This document shows positions 1-7,461 of a stretch of DNA of 31,571 nt, one piece after another. Made by a program: the position numbers and the translations under genes. Every line of letters starts with the position of its first letter. Position 1 is the stretch's first letter. The stretch lies in the NCBI RefSeq assembly GCF_910585425.1, contig NZ_CAJUCP010000004.1, positions 117,296 through 148,866 of the forward strand, read 5' to 3'. The notes beneath the pieces were generated by a model. It had not been told where the DNA came from, made no database searches, and saw only the letters and a program-made list of their open reading frames with translations. The stretch comes from an uncultured Acetatifactor sp. (GTDB taxonomy: Bacteria; Bacillota; Clostridia; Lachnospirales; Lachnospiraceae).

Positions 1-71
1 GCCGGAAATTCTATGCCGGGATTTGGCACTGTCTGGACAAATGCGGAACTGGAATGGAGGCATATTCAGAT
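1..71. other. Upstream flank of dapB, no gene assignable
   Basis: The first 71 bases hold the ribosome binding site of dapB (GGAGG at 56-60). The dapB frame is open back to base 3 but has only a short, unconvincing extension. Frame 2 closes with TAA at 77-79, so it could be the tail of an upstream gene; I do not recognise its residues. No promoter is visible. Confidence 0.4.
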
Positions 72-836
72 ATGGTTAAGATTATCATGCACGGCTGCAA
101 CGGAAAGATGGGACAGGTCATCAGGGGGCTCCTGGAGGCGGACAAAGAGGCGGAGCTGGTGGCCGGAATCGACCTGTTCGACGACGGGAAGAACCCATTC
201 CCCGTCTTTACAGATATCGGGGAATGCGATGTGGAGGCTGACTGCCTGGTGGATTTCTCCACGGCCGGGGCGGTGGAGCGGATGCTGGACTACTGCGTGG
301 AAAGAAAGCTCCCCTGCGTACTCTGCACCACGGGCCTTGGCGAGGAGCAGATGAAGAAGGCGGAGGAGGCCGCGAAGTCCATCCCCCTGCTGCGCTCCGC
401 CAATATGTCCCTGGGGATAAACCTTCTCTTAAAGCTCCTGAAGAACGCGGCGGGGGTGCTGGCCCCCGGGGGATTCGACATGGAGATTGTGGAGAAGCAC
501 CACAACCTGAAGGTGGACGCCCCCAGCGGGACCGCGCTGGCGCTGGCCGATGCCATCAATGAGGAGTTAGGCAACGCTTACTCCTATGCTTATGACAGGA
601 GCGCCAGGCGGGAGCGGCGTCCGGAGAAGGAAATCGGCATCAGCGCCGTCAGGGGAGGCACCATCGTGGGCGACCATGACGTGATATTCGCCGGGCCGGA
701 TGAGGTCATCACCTTTTCCCACAGGGCCTACTCCAAGGCGGTCTTCGGCAAGGGGGCCGTACAGGCGGCCAAGTTCCTGGCCGGGAAGCCTGCGGGCAGA
801 TATGACATGAGCCATGTGATAGAAGCCGCGCTGTAG
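72..836 (+). CDS. dapB: 4-hydroxy-tetrahydrodipicolinate reductase
   Basis: This enzyme reduces dehydrated 4-hydroxy-tetrahydrodipicolinate with NAD(P)H in the diaminopimelate/lysine pathway, in the cytoplasm. The 254-residue product has the usual family length. The N-terminal Rossmann motif GCNGKMGQ lies at residues 8-15. The signature EKHHNLKVDAPSGTA lies at about 141-155 and includes the family's catalytic His143/Lys147 pair and the PSGT substrate loop. I chose the ATG at 72 because GGAGG at 56-60 sits 11 bases ahead of it and the protein then starts MVKIIMHG, typical for DapB; the ATG at 54 overlaps that ribosome binding site. The family often lies next to dapA, which would be outside the window. 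It is followed after 61 bp by fbp on the same strand. Confidence 0.95.
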   Translation: MVKIIMHGCNGKMGQVIRGLLEADKEAELVAGIDLFDDGKNPFPVFTDIGECDVEADCLVDFSTAGAVERMLDYCVERKLPCVLCTTGLGEEQMKKAEEAAKSIPLLRSANMSLGINLLLKLLKNAAGVLAPGGFDMEIVEKHHNLKVDAPSGTALALADAINEELGNAYSYAYDRSARRERRPEKEIGISAVRGGTIVGDHDVIFAGPDEVITFSHRAYSKAVFGKGAVQAAKFLAGKPAGRYDMSHVIEAAL

Positions 837-897
837 AGGATGGGGGCCTGCGGGCCATGGGAGGCAGTGGCCTACAGGGAGAAACGGGGGAGCATAC

Positions 898-2853
898 ATG
901 AAGGAGAAAGACAATCAGGTCTTAAGAGTCCTGGCGAAGCAGTACCCAAGCGTTGCGGCGGCTTCCACGGAGATCATCAACCTCCAGTCCATCATGAACC
1001 TGCCCAAGGGCACGGAGCATTTCCTGACGGACATCCACGGAGAGTACGAGCAGTTCAACCATGTGCTGAAGAACGGCTCCGGCTCCGTGCGCAAGAAGAT
1101 CGATGAGGAATTCGGCAATACGATCAGCAGCAGGGACAAGAAGAGCCTGGCTACCCTGATCTATTATCCGGAGGAAAAGCTGGAGATCGTCAAGAAGGAA
1201 GAGGACAATCTGGAGGACTGGTACAAAATCTCCCTCCACAGACTGGTGCAGGTTATCAAGAGGGTGTCTTCCAAGTATACCCGCTCCAAGGTGCGCAAGG
1301 CGCTGCCTAAGGACTTCGCCTATGTCATCGAGGAGCTGATCACGGAGAAGGAGGAGATCCACGACAAAGAGGCGTACTACAACGAAATCATCCGCACGAT
1401 CATCCGGATTGGCCGGGCCCCTCAGTTCATTGTGGCCCTGAGCCAGCTGATCCAGCGCCTGGTCATAGACCATCTCCACATCGTGGGGGACATCTACGAC
1501 AGGGGGCCGGGGCCCCATATCATCATGGACACCCTGTGCGCCTACCACTCCGTGGACGTGCAGTGGGGGAACCATGACGTGGCGTGGATGGGAGCCGCCA
1601 GCGGCCATATGGCGTGTATCGCCAATGTGATCCGGATCGCGGCCCGCTACGGGAACCTGGACACCCTGGAGGACGGCTACGGCATCAACCTGCTGCCCCT
1701 GGCCACCTTCGTGATGGATGTCTATGAGCACACGGACTGCAGCGTGTTCGCCGTGCGCACGGGCAAGAGCCGCAACAGGAAGGCCCTGGATTTGGACGTC
1801 AGGATGCACAAGGCCATGGCCATCCTCCAGTTCAAGCTGGAGGGGCAGCTGATCAGGCGGCATCCGGAGTTCCACATGGAGGACAGGGTGCTGCTGGAGC
1901 GGATCGATTTCCGGAAGGGGACCATCCGCCTGGGCAGCCAGGGACGGGAATACGCCATGCGGGACATGGATTTCCCCACGGTGGATCCCGCGGATCCCCT
2001 GGCCCTGACGGAGGAGGAAGAGGAGGTCATGCGGAGGCTGCAGCAGAACTTCCAGAACTGCGAGAAGCTGCAGCGCCATGTGCGCTTTCTCTACTCCAAG
2101 GGCGGCCTGTACAAAATCTACAACGGGAACCTCCTCTATCACGGCTGCATGCCCATGGAGGAGGACGGCAGCTTTGCCGGGGTGGAGATTTGCGGAAAAG
2201 CGTACAGCGGAAAGGCGCTGTACGACATCCTGGAGCACCACGCCAGGAGAGGGTATTACGCCAAGGACGAGGCGGAGCGGGCCATGGGCCAGGACCTTAT
2301 GTGGTATATCTGGGCGGGAAAGGGCTCGCCCGTGTTCGGCAAGGATAAGATGGCTACTTTTGAGCGGTATTTCGTAGAGGAGAAGGAGACCCACGAGGAG
2401 CGGAAGAACAGCTACTACAGGCTGCTGGAGCAGGAGGAGACCGTGGACCGCATCCTGAAGGAATTCGGCCTCCGCGACAAGGAGGCCCACATCGTCAACG
2501 GCCATGTGCCCGTGGAGCAGATACACGGGGAGTCCCCCATCAAGTGCGGGGGCAGGCTTTTAGTCATCGACGGCGGTTTTTCCAAGGCCTACCAGGCGAA
2601 GACGGGCATAGCGGGGTATACGCTGGTATGTAGCTCCAGGGGGATGCAGCTGGTGGCCCATGAGCCCTTCGAATCCGCCTGTGCGGCGATCGTCAACGAA
2701 TCCGACCTGTTCTCCCATTATCTTGACGTGGAGACCTATGTGCACAGGAAGCTGGTGGCGGATACGGATGTGGGACGGGAGCTGAGGGAGCAGGTCTATT
2801 ACCTGGAGGAGCTGCTGGAGGCCTACCGGGACGGCACGCTGCGGGAGGAGTAG
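898..2853 (+). CDS. fbp: Fructose-1,6-bisphosphatase, class III
   Basis: It hydrolyses fructose 1,6-bisphosphate to fructose 6-phosphate in gluconeogenesis. The 651-residue length and sequence fit the Firmicutes-type class III FBPase, a metallophosphoesterase-fold enzyme unrelated to the E. coli Fbp fold. Visible metal-ligand motifs are GDIYDRG (Asp198 and neighbours) and GNHD (about 224-227). A further His-containing block, VNGHVPVEQ, lies near residue 533. The start at 898 follows a GGGGGAG ribosome binding site 5-6 bases upstream. The gene probably shares a transcript with dapB (61 bp gap, no terminator seen). A 534-residue antisense frame is a GC-codon shadow and is not annotated. Confidence 0.96.
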   Translation: MKEKDNQVLRVLAKQYPSVAAASTEIINLQSIMNLPKGTEHFLTDIHGEYEQFNHVLKNGSGSVRKKIDEEFGNTISSRDKKSLATLIYYPEEKLEIVKKEEDNLEDWYKISLHRLVQVIKRVSSKYTRSKVRKALPKDFAYVIEELITEKEEIHDKEAYYNEIIRTIIRIGRAPQFIVALSQLIQRLVIDHLHIVGDIYDRGPGPHIIMDTLCAYHSVDVQWGNHDVAWMGAASGHMACIANVIRIAARYGNLDTLEDGYGINLLPLATFVMDVYEHTDCSVFAVRTGKSRNRKALDLDVRMHKAMAILQFKLEGQLIRRHPEFHMEDRVLLERIDFRKGTIRLGSQGREYAMRDMDFPTVDPADPLALTEEEEEVMRRLQQNFQNCEKLQRHVRFLYSKGGLYKIYNGNLLYHGCMPMEEDGSFAGVEICGKAYSGKALYDILEHHARRGYYAKDEAERAMGQDLMWYIWAGKGSPVFGKDKMATFERYFVEEKETHEERKNSYYRLLEQEETVDRILKEFGLRDKEAHIVNGHVPVEQIHGESPIKCGGRLLVIDGGFSKAYQAKTGIAGYTLVCSSRGMQLVAHEPFESACAAIVNESDLFSHYLDVETYVHRKLVADTDVGRELREQVYYLEELLEAYRDGTLREE

Positions 2854-2869
2854 GCGAGCGAAAGGCATT

Positions 2870-2926
2870 CTCAGGCGCATGCCTTCTGCCGCAGGAGCTG
2901 CCTGGGGCATCCGGAAAACGCCTGAG
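2870..2926. repeat. Long-range inverted repeat between convergent genes
   Basis: CTCAGGCG at 2870-2877 is the exact reverse complement of CGCCTGAG at 2919-2926. Inside it GCATGCC and GGGCAT can pair as well. It lies between the 3' ends of fbp and the minus-strand lipoprotein gene. There is no T-tract on either strand, so it is not a standard intrinsic terminator, though it could stop or protect both transcripts. Confidence 0.4.
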
Positions 2927-2932
2927 ACATGG

Positions 2933-3508
2933 TTACCTTATGGCGCCGCCGGAAGGGTTGCCGTACATGCGGCTGCGTGTCCCGTCTGCCGCTCCGGTGC
3001 CGTTCGTAGTACCGTTCGTGGTGGTGCCGTTGCCGTTTGTGGAATTGTTGTCATTGCCGGTGAGGTCATCCGTGATATTGTCGATGCCGTCGGTGACATC
3101 GTCCACTGCATTGTCGATGGCATCGCCCGCGTCGTCCAGCAGGGAATCGTCATCCCCCTGGGTGGCGCCGCCTTCTCCCACGCCGTTGCCTACATTGCTG
3201 TCAGTTCCGGTGCTGTTGTCCACACCGTTATCGGCATTTGAACCGTTGCTGCCATTTGTCCCGGCATCTCCTGTGGCGGAGCTGCTGCTGCCCGCGCCGT
3301 CCGCATCGCTTGCGGCGGAACTGCTGCCGTTCGTGCTGCTGCCAGCAGCGCTGGAGCCGGAATCCTGGGTGCTGGTTCCGGCCATGCTGTCAGAGCTGTT
3401 GTCCTTTTTGTCGTTGTTGGTGCAGGCAGTAGCCATGCATACATAGGCAAGCACCAGCCCCAACGCCAGGAGCTTTTTGGCTCCTGCGAGATTCTTTCCT
3501 TTTTTCAT
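2933..3508 (-). CDS. Low-complexity Ser/Asn/Asp/Gly-rich lipoprotein
   Basis: A 191-residue predicted secreted lipoprotein of unknown function. The N-terminus MKKGKN is followed by a hydrophobic stretch (LLALGLVLAYVCMATAC) ending in a lipobox-like ATAC, so the Cys would be lipidated and the protein anchored on the outer face of the membrane. The mature part is a flexible Ser/Asn/Gly/Thr-rich region. In its middle is an acidic, repetitive amphipathic stretch (DDAGDAIDNAVDDVTDGIDN and on). I chose the start at 3508 rather than 3520 because GGAGG lies 5 bases upstream of it. It is convergent with fbp and divergent from hisA. Such tails are compositionally biased, so similarity searches will be unreliable. 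Confidence 0.75.
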   Translation of the reverse strand: MKKGKNLAGAKKLLALGLVLAYVCMATACTNNDKKDNSSDSMAGTSTQDSGSSAAGSSTNGSSSAASDADGAGSSSSATGDAGTNGSNGSNADNGVDNSTGTDSNVGNGVGEGGATQGDDDSLLDDAGDAIDNAVDDVTDGIDNITDDLTGNDNNSTNGNGTTTNGTTNGTGAADGTRSRMYGNPSGGAIR

Positions 3509-3667
3509 AGTTTCCTCCATTCTGCTGCGTGGATATCTGTAATAGAAGATACATCAGACGATCCTGCGCAAATTCGGCGCGGGACGGCTGATATGCCACT
3601 AGTATGTGATTTGCGGCAGGTTTTATACGGCGGAGATCAAAAAATTTTTTTGACGAGGAGGTGCGGG

Positions 3668-4447
3668 ATGGAGTTCAGGCCATGCATCGATATCCACAAC
3701 GGCCATGTGAAGCAGATTGTAGGCGGAAGCCTGCGGGACGCCGGGGACATGGCCCGGGAGAATTTCGTGGCGGAGCAGGGGGCGGCCTATTACGCCGGGC
3801 TCTACCGGGAGGCAGGCATCCGGGGCGGGCATGTCATACTGCTCAACGCCGTGGACAGCCCCAGGTATGCCGACACGAAGCGGCAGGCGCTGTCGGCGCT
3901 GCGGGCCTATCCGGGCGGGCTCCAGGCCGGGGGCGGCATCACGCCGGAGACTGCCGGGGAGTTCCTGGAGGCGGGGGCGTCCCACGTCATCGTCACCTCC
4001 TATGTATTCCGGGAGGGACGGATAGACTATGACAGGCTGGAGCGGATGCGCGGCGCGGTGGGGAGCAGCCGGCTGGTGCTGGACTTAAGCTGCAGGAAGA
4101 CCGCGGACGGTTATCGGGTGGTCACGGACAGATGGCAGAGAGAGACCCGGGAAAGGGTGGAGGAGCCGCTGCTGGAGCGGCTCTCGGCATATTGCGACGA
4201 GTTCCTGATCCACGCGGTGGACGTGGAGGGAAAGGCGGAGGGGATTGAGAGGGAGCTGGCATCTCTCCTGGGCGCATGGGGAGGGAAGCCCATGACCTAC
4301 GCGGGGGGCGTGCACAGCTATGAGGACCTGGAGCTGCTGAAAAAGCTGGGGAGGGGCCGCCTGAACGTGACCATCGGGAGCGCCCTTGACATATTCGGCG
4401 GAAACCTCTCCTGGAGAAAAGTGTCGGAAATGTGCAAGGCGAATTGA
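3668..4447 (+). CDS. hisA: HisA isomerase, eukaryotic (HIS6-like) type
   Basis: Predicted phosphoribosylformimino-5-aminoimidazole carboxamide ribotide isomerase, an Amadori-type isomerase of histidine biosynthesis with a (beta/alpha)8 fold. The 259-residue length, the start MEFRPCIDIHNGHVKQIVGG and the late block TYAGGVHS resemble the fungal/plant HIS6 branch rather than the usual bacterial HisA. The two candidate catalytic aspartates are Asp8 (CIDIH) and Asp139 (LDLSCRK). The phosphate-binding glycine blocks are GGLQAGGGIT (about 83-92) and the C-terminal NVTIGSALD. The start at 3668 follows a GAGGAGG-type ribosome binding site; an upstream in-frame ATG at 3593 has none. No other his genes are in the window, and a terminator follows directly, so it is transcribed alone. 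Confidence 0.88.
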   Translation: MEFRPCIDIHNGHVKQIVGGSLRDAGDMARENFVAEQGAAYYAGLYREAGIRGGHVILLNAVDSPRYADTKRQALSALRAYPGGLQAGGGITPETAGEFLEAGASHVIVTSYVFREGRIDYDRLERMRGAVGSSRLVLDLSCRKTADGYRVVTDRWQRETRERVEEPLLERLSAYCDEFLIHAVDVEGKAEGIERELASLLGAWGGKPMTYAGGVHSYEDLELLKKLGRGRLNVTIGSALDIFGGNLSWRKVSEMCKAN

Positions 4448-4469
4448 AATAATTGTATAAAATGCTCAT

Positions 4470-4514
4470 AAAAAAGCTTATATTTATGTTTTAGTGCATA
4501 AAATAAGCTTTTTT
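4470..4514 (+). terminator. Intrinsic terminator after hisA
   Basis: AAAAAAGCTTAT at 4470-4481 pairs with ATAAGCTTTTTT at 4503-4514 across a 21-base loop. The stem is AT-rich and its 3' arm supplies the T-run. It starts 23 bases after the hisA stop. Confidence 0.7.
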
Positions 4515-4549
4515 GTTTGTGGAAACATAACAAAATGTGCTCCCTATCG

Positions 4550-4603
4550 TTGAAGTGGAATTGTGTTTATGGTAAAATGTTGACTCAGGAGGGAATTGAG
4601 TCA
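4550..4603 (+). promoter_or_regulatory. Sigma-A promoter with 7-bp inverted repeat at the start site
   Basis: TTGAAG (4550-4555), a 17-bp spacer and TAAAAT (4573-4578) make a good sigma-A promoter for the LytM/bactofilin pair. Just downstream, TGACTCA (4581-4587) and TGAGTCA (4597-4603) form an inverted repeat around the expected start site. It could be an operator or a 5'-end RNA hairpin. Confidence 0.7.
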
Positions 4604-4656
4604 GCTTCTGATGAGAGTATGGAAAGACAGGAAAAGGTTATTTGGAGGTGACTTTT

Positions 4657-5397
4657 ATGGTACGTAAGGGACATAAACGCAAGAATAACCACGTGGTGAT
4701 CGTTGCATCCGATGCCACGGACGGTAAGGTAAGGCAGTTCCGCGTCCGGCCCTGGATTCTGCAGACAGTCATCCTTTTTCAATGCATCATCATCGGCGCG
4801 TTGATCGGGTTCTTCTTGTACGAGAGGGATGTGGGGGCAGGGGAGCTTCAGCAGAAGGAATCGGAGAATGAGACCATCGCCGCACTGGAGCAGGAGAAGG
4901 CGGAGCTGGAGGGGCAGATAGCCGGGCTCAACGGTGAGATAGCAGACCTGAACGAGAAGGTAGGGATCCTGAGCGAGACCGTGACCCAGAAGGCGCAGAC
5001 CGAGACCGCGCTTTCCGAGCAGCTGGAGAAGCAGACCATGCCTACGCAGTTCCCGCTGACGGGGAAGGCCAGCATGGAGGAGACTGCGGAGGGGAACGGC
5101 AATCCGATCTGCATCTTCACCGCTTCAAAGGGGGCCATGGTGGTGGCCGCCGCCAGCGGTTCCGTCATTGTGGTCAATGAGGATCCGGAGTACGGCAACA
5201 ATGTCTGGGTGGACCACGGCAACGGCTATACCACGATCTACCGGAGCACAGGAGAGGTCAAGGTAAGGCAGGGAGAGACAGTCACACAGGGAGCCACCCT
5301 GTTCGTGATCACTGACGATAGCGGCAAGCTGGGGTATCAGGTGACGCGGGACGGCGCGTATATCAATCCCACGGAAGTGCTGGCGATCAGCGGGTGA
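4657..5397 (+). CDS. Membrane-anchored degenerate LytM/M23 protein
   Basis: A 246-residue envelope protein. It has a short basic cytoplasmic N-terminus and one membrane segment at about residues 30-52 (ILQTVILFQCIIIGALIGFF). A coiled coil rich in Glu/Leu/Gln follows (about 60-122), then a C-terminal LytM (peptidase M23) fold (about 145-246). The fold is recognisable from NNVWVDHGNGYTTIY and VRQGETVTQG. None of the M23 zinc or catalytic residues remain: the HxxxD block reads NPICIF, the YxHL histidine is replaced in YRST, and HxH is replaced by KLGYQ. It is therefore more likely a scaffold or amidase activator than a hydrolase, as for EnvC or B. subtilis SpoIIQ. ATG 4657 is preceded by GGAGGTG at 6 bases. 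A bactofilin follows 57 bp later, probably in the same operon. Confidence 0.82.
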   Translation: MVRKGHKRKNNHVVIVASDATDGKVRQFRVRPWILQTVILFQCIIIGALIGFFLYERDVGAGELQQKESENETIAALEQEKAELEGQIAGLNGEIADLNEKVGILSETVTQKAQTETALSEQLEKQTMPTQFPLTGKASMEETAEGNGNPICIFTASKGAMVVAAASGSVIVVNEDPEYGNNVWVDHGNGYTTIYRSTGEVKVRQGETVTQGATLFVITDDSGKLGYQVTRDGAYINPTEVLAISG

Positions 5398-5454
5398 CCG
5401 ACATTGTCAGGAATAATGAAGAGATGCGCGCCTAAGCGCGGAAGGGGTGTAAAA

Positions 5455-5913
5455 ATGAGAAAGAACGAGACACAGATTTCAACCATCATCGGAATGAACG
5501 CGGAGTGCGGCGGCGATTTCAACGCCGAGGGCACGATCCGCATCGACGGTACGGTGAACGGTAACGTGACGGTGACGGATACCGTGATCGTGGGGGCGTC
5601 CGGCTGCATCAACGGCGACATCAACGCGAAAAAGGTCATCATCGGCGGAGAGGTGTACGGCAATCTGAACGTGCCTGAGAAGGTAGAGCTGACGTCCACC
5701 GCCAGAGTCATCGGGGACATTACCACCAACGGCCTTGTCATCGATGAGCAGGCAATCTTCCAGGGCAGATGCGATATGCACCAGGATGCCAGCAAACGGC
5801 CCAAGCCCAACCGCAGGGAGCTGAAGGCGATGCAGAAGGAGGCCAGGTCCGCCGTCTCGGACGCGCTCAGGGACATGGAGTCGGCTCCTGCGGAGCAGAG
5901 CGCCCAGCCGTAA
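5455..5913 (+). CDS. Bactofilin (polymer-forming cytoskeletal protein)
   Basis: A 152-residue protein with the bactofilin domain (DUF583) at about residues 8-112. It shows the repeated beta-helix turns GTIRIDGTVNGNV, VIVGASGCINGDI and VIIGGEVYGNL. Bactofilins form nucleotide-free, non-polar filaments that organise local cell wall synthesis or localise partner proteins. The C-terminal 40 residues are charged and probably disordered. The start at 5455 (MRKNETQIS) follows an AGGGG ribosome binding site; the in-frame ATG at 5416 lacks one. Pairing with the M23-fold gene just upstream repeats a known bactofilin/M23 neighbourhood seen in other bacteria. A strong terminator closes the operon. Confidence 0.92.
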   Translation: MRKNETQISTIIGMNAECGGDFNAEGTIRIDGTVNGNVTVTDTVIVGASGCINGDINAKKVIIGGEVYGNLNVPEKVELTSTARVIGDITTNGLVIDEQAIFQGRCDMHQDASKRPKPNRRELKAMQKEARSAVSDALRDMESAPAEQSAQP

Positions 5914-5968
5914 GGCAGAGGTACATAGAAAACGCCATGGCAATGGCGGACGCGTGATAGATTTGAGA

Positions 5969-6006
5969 AAAAAGCAGGGATGTCTCTGGGGGCATCCCTG
6001 CTTTTT
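5969..6006. terminator. Strong bidirectional terminator
   Basis: AAAAAGCAGGGATG (5969-5982) pairs perfectly with CATCCCTGCTTTTT (5993-6006) around a 10-base loop. A-rich and T-rich flanks on both sides let it end both the bactofilin operon (plus) and the yerC-like gene (minus). Confidence 0.9.
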
Positions 6007-6078
6007 GGCGCAAGCCCTGTACCATTCCCCGAGGGAGCCCCTGGAGACAGGAGGCTTCCTCCCAATGGGCTGCCGGCC

Positions 6079-6396
6079 TTATGGGGAGGGGGCTTCGGAG
6101 GAGGCCTCTTTCCTGCGCATGCGGCCGAATACCGTGTCGTAGCCATCGTTTCCGTAGTTCAGGGACCGGTTCACACGGCTGATGGTGGCGGTGGAGGCAC
6201 CTGTCTTCTCGGCAATCTCCAGATAAGTGCTGTGGTTCTTGAGCATCGCCGCTACCTCCAGCCGCTGGGAGATGGATATCAGCTCATTGACCGTGCACAG
6301 ATCCTCGAAGAAGCTGTAGCATTCCTCCCTGCTCTCCAGACAGAGGATGGCGTCGAACAGGAAATCCACAGCATCGCTTTTTACTTTTTTGTTCAT
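6079..6396 (-). CDS. YerC/TrpR-like transcriptional regulator
   Basis: A 105-residue protein of the TrpR-related YerC/YecD family. The all-helical N-terminus is followed by a TrpR-type helix-turn-helix at about residues 40-78 (QRLEVAAMLKNHSTYLEIAEKTG and ASTATISRVNRSL). Such proteins are presumed DNA-binding repressors; the effector is unknown. Its start follows a GAGAGGTG ribosome binding site. It is transcribed divergently from the DUF1836 gene, with a promoter at 6489-6517. Homologues in Bacillus are near pcrA/purine genes; here pcrA is about 4 kb away. Confidence 0.88.
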   Translation of the reverse strand: MNKKVKSDAVDFLFDAILCLESREECYSFFEDLCTVNELISISQRLEVAAMLKNHSTYLEIAEKTGASTATISRVNRSLNYGNDGYDTVFGRMRRKEASSEAPSP

Positions 6397-6488
6397 CTTG
6401 GCACCTCTCAGTTGCTTTTCTGTTTTTATATTTTACCATATTTAAGCGCGCACCGGCGCATATGGAAGTCAGAAGCGTACATATCAAC

Positions 6489-6517
6489 ATTTTATCATAT
6501 TAAAGTCCTAAAGTAAA
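6489..6517 (-). promoter_or_regulatory. Promoter for yerC-like gene
   Basis: On the minus strand TTTACT (6517-6512), a 17-bp spacer and TAAAAT (6494-6489) with an extended -10 TGA. The start codon lies about 90 bp downstream. Confidence 0.55.
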
Positions 6518-6554
6518 GGCGGAAAACATTAAGAAAATATTTTGAAAGTAGATG

Positions 6555-6583
6555 TTGTCATGTAGTAATGAATACTATATAAT
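6555..6583 (+). promoter_or_regulatory. Sigma-A promoter for DUF1836 gene
   Basis: TTGTCA (6555-6560), a 17-bp spacer and a perfect TATAAT (6578-6583). The expected transcript start near 6590 coincides with the first base of the hairpin repeat array. Confidence 0.75.
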
Positions 6584-6590
6584 GTAAGAC

Positions 6591-6708
6591 AATAGAAAGC
6601 TGTATTTGCTTTCTATTGTATATTATTATAGAAAGCCGCATTTGCTTTCTATTGTATATTATTATAGAAAGCCGCATTTGCTTTCTATTGTATATTATAG
6701 AAAGCCGC
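6591..6708 (+). repeat. Tandem 36-bp hairpin repeats in 5' leader
   Basis: ATAGAAAGC starts at 6592, 6628, 6664 and 6697, so the period is 36, 36, then 33 bp. Each of the first three units contains AATAGAAAGC or ATAGAAAGC, a 7-base loop and GCTTTCTAT(T), followed by GTATATTATT. Each unit can thus fold into a 9-10 bp hairpin; the fourth is a half unit. The array lies in the predicted untranslated leader of the DUF1836 gene. There are no unique spacers, so it is not a CRISPR. Confidence 0.85.
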
Positions 6709-6758
6709 CATAGAGCATCGCACCAGAACACGGAGGGGAAAACAGGGGGAGGACTGAT

Positions 6759-7391
6759 ATGACGATTGACAACGATGATTTATTGAACAGCATCCGGGAA
6801 AGCCTGGACAGGGTGAAGTACATCAGCCCAGAGGACATCCCCAACATCGACCTGTACATGGATCAGGTCACTACCTTCATGGACAGCCGCCTCCAGTCCT
6901 CTGCCAGATATCCCGGCCGGGACAAGATACTGACCAAGACCATGATCAACAACTATGCCAAGAATGACCTGCTGCCGCCTCCCGTGAAGAAGAAATACTC
7001 CAGGGAGCATGTGATGCTGCTGGTCTTCATCTATTATTATAAAGGATTCCTGTCCATCAGCGACATACAGACGCTCCTCGGGCCCATAACGGAGAGGTAC
7101 TTCCATAACGGACAGGCCTACAACCTGGAGGACATCTACAGGGAGGCCTTCGGCATGGAGGACAAGATGCTCCAGTCCATGAAAGCGGACGTGGAGGAGA
7201 AGTTCAAGATTTCCCAGGAGGCCTTTCAGGACGCGCCTGAGGAGGATATGGATTTCCTCCACAAATTCGCCTTTATCTGCATGTTGGGCTTCGATGTGTA
7301 CCTGAAGAAGCTGATGATAGAGAAGATGATAGACGAGCTGGCGGAGGGCGGGCAGAGGAAGAAGGCCGAGCAGAACGGGAAGAACCCCTGA
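6759..7391 (+). CDS. DUF1836 domain protein
   Basis: A 210-residue protein matching the DUF1836 family of Firmicutes, which is thought to have a MerR-like winged helix and to be regulatory; its function is not established. The typical core is visible at about residues 63-110: MINNYAKNDLLPPPVKKKYS, then REHVMLLVFIYYYKGFLSIS. The C-terminal part is helical and charged. The start follows a GGGGGAGG ribosome binding site at 6 bases. It is driven by the 6555-6583 promoter with the hairpin-repeat leader. A 70-bp gap separates it from a substrate-binding lipoprotein gene on the same strand, with no terminator between, so the two may be co-transcribed. Confidence 0.88.
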   Translation: MTIDNDDLLNSIRESLDRVKYISPEDIPNIDLYMDQVTTFMDSRLQSSARYPGRDKILTKTMINNYAKNDLLPPPVKKKYSREHVMLLVFIYYYKGFLSISDIQTLLGPITERYFHNGQAYNLEDIYREAFGMEDKMLQSMKADVEEKFKISQEAFQDAPEEDMDFLHKFAFICMLGFDVYLKKLMIEKMIDELAEGGQRKKAEQNGKNP

Positions 7392-7461
7392 ACGGAAGAA
7401 AAGTGTAACAGGGACAGGCGCTCCCTCATATGATACCTTATCAAACCATATGGAGGTAGCT

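Larger units (their letters stand above)
6397..6758. promoter_or_regulatory. Divergent regulatory region between yerC-like gene and DUF1836 gene
   Basis: This 362-bp gene-free stretch holds back-to-back promoters (minus 6489-6517, plus 6555-6583) and an array of hairpin-forming repeats (6591-6708). CCATAT at 6438-6443 and ATATGG at 6459-6464 form another inverted repeat. The segment is much more AT-rich than the flanking genes. Confidence 0.7.

Noticed and set aside
922..2526. Long antisense open frame (534 codons) opposite fbp
   Set aside because: It mirrors a clear fbp gene, is His/Val/Leu/Asp-rich as expected from reversed GC-rich codons, and has no ribosome binding site.
6591..6708. Possible CRISPR array (36-bp periodic repeats)
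   Set aside because: The units abut without unique spacers and no cas genes are near; they are tandem hairpins.
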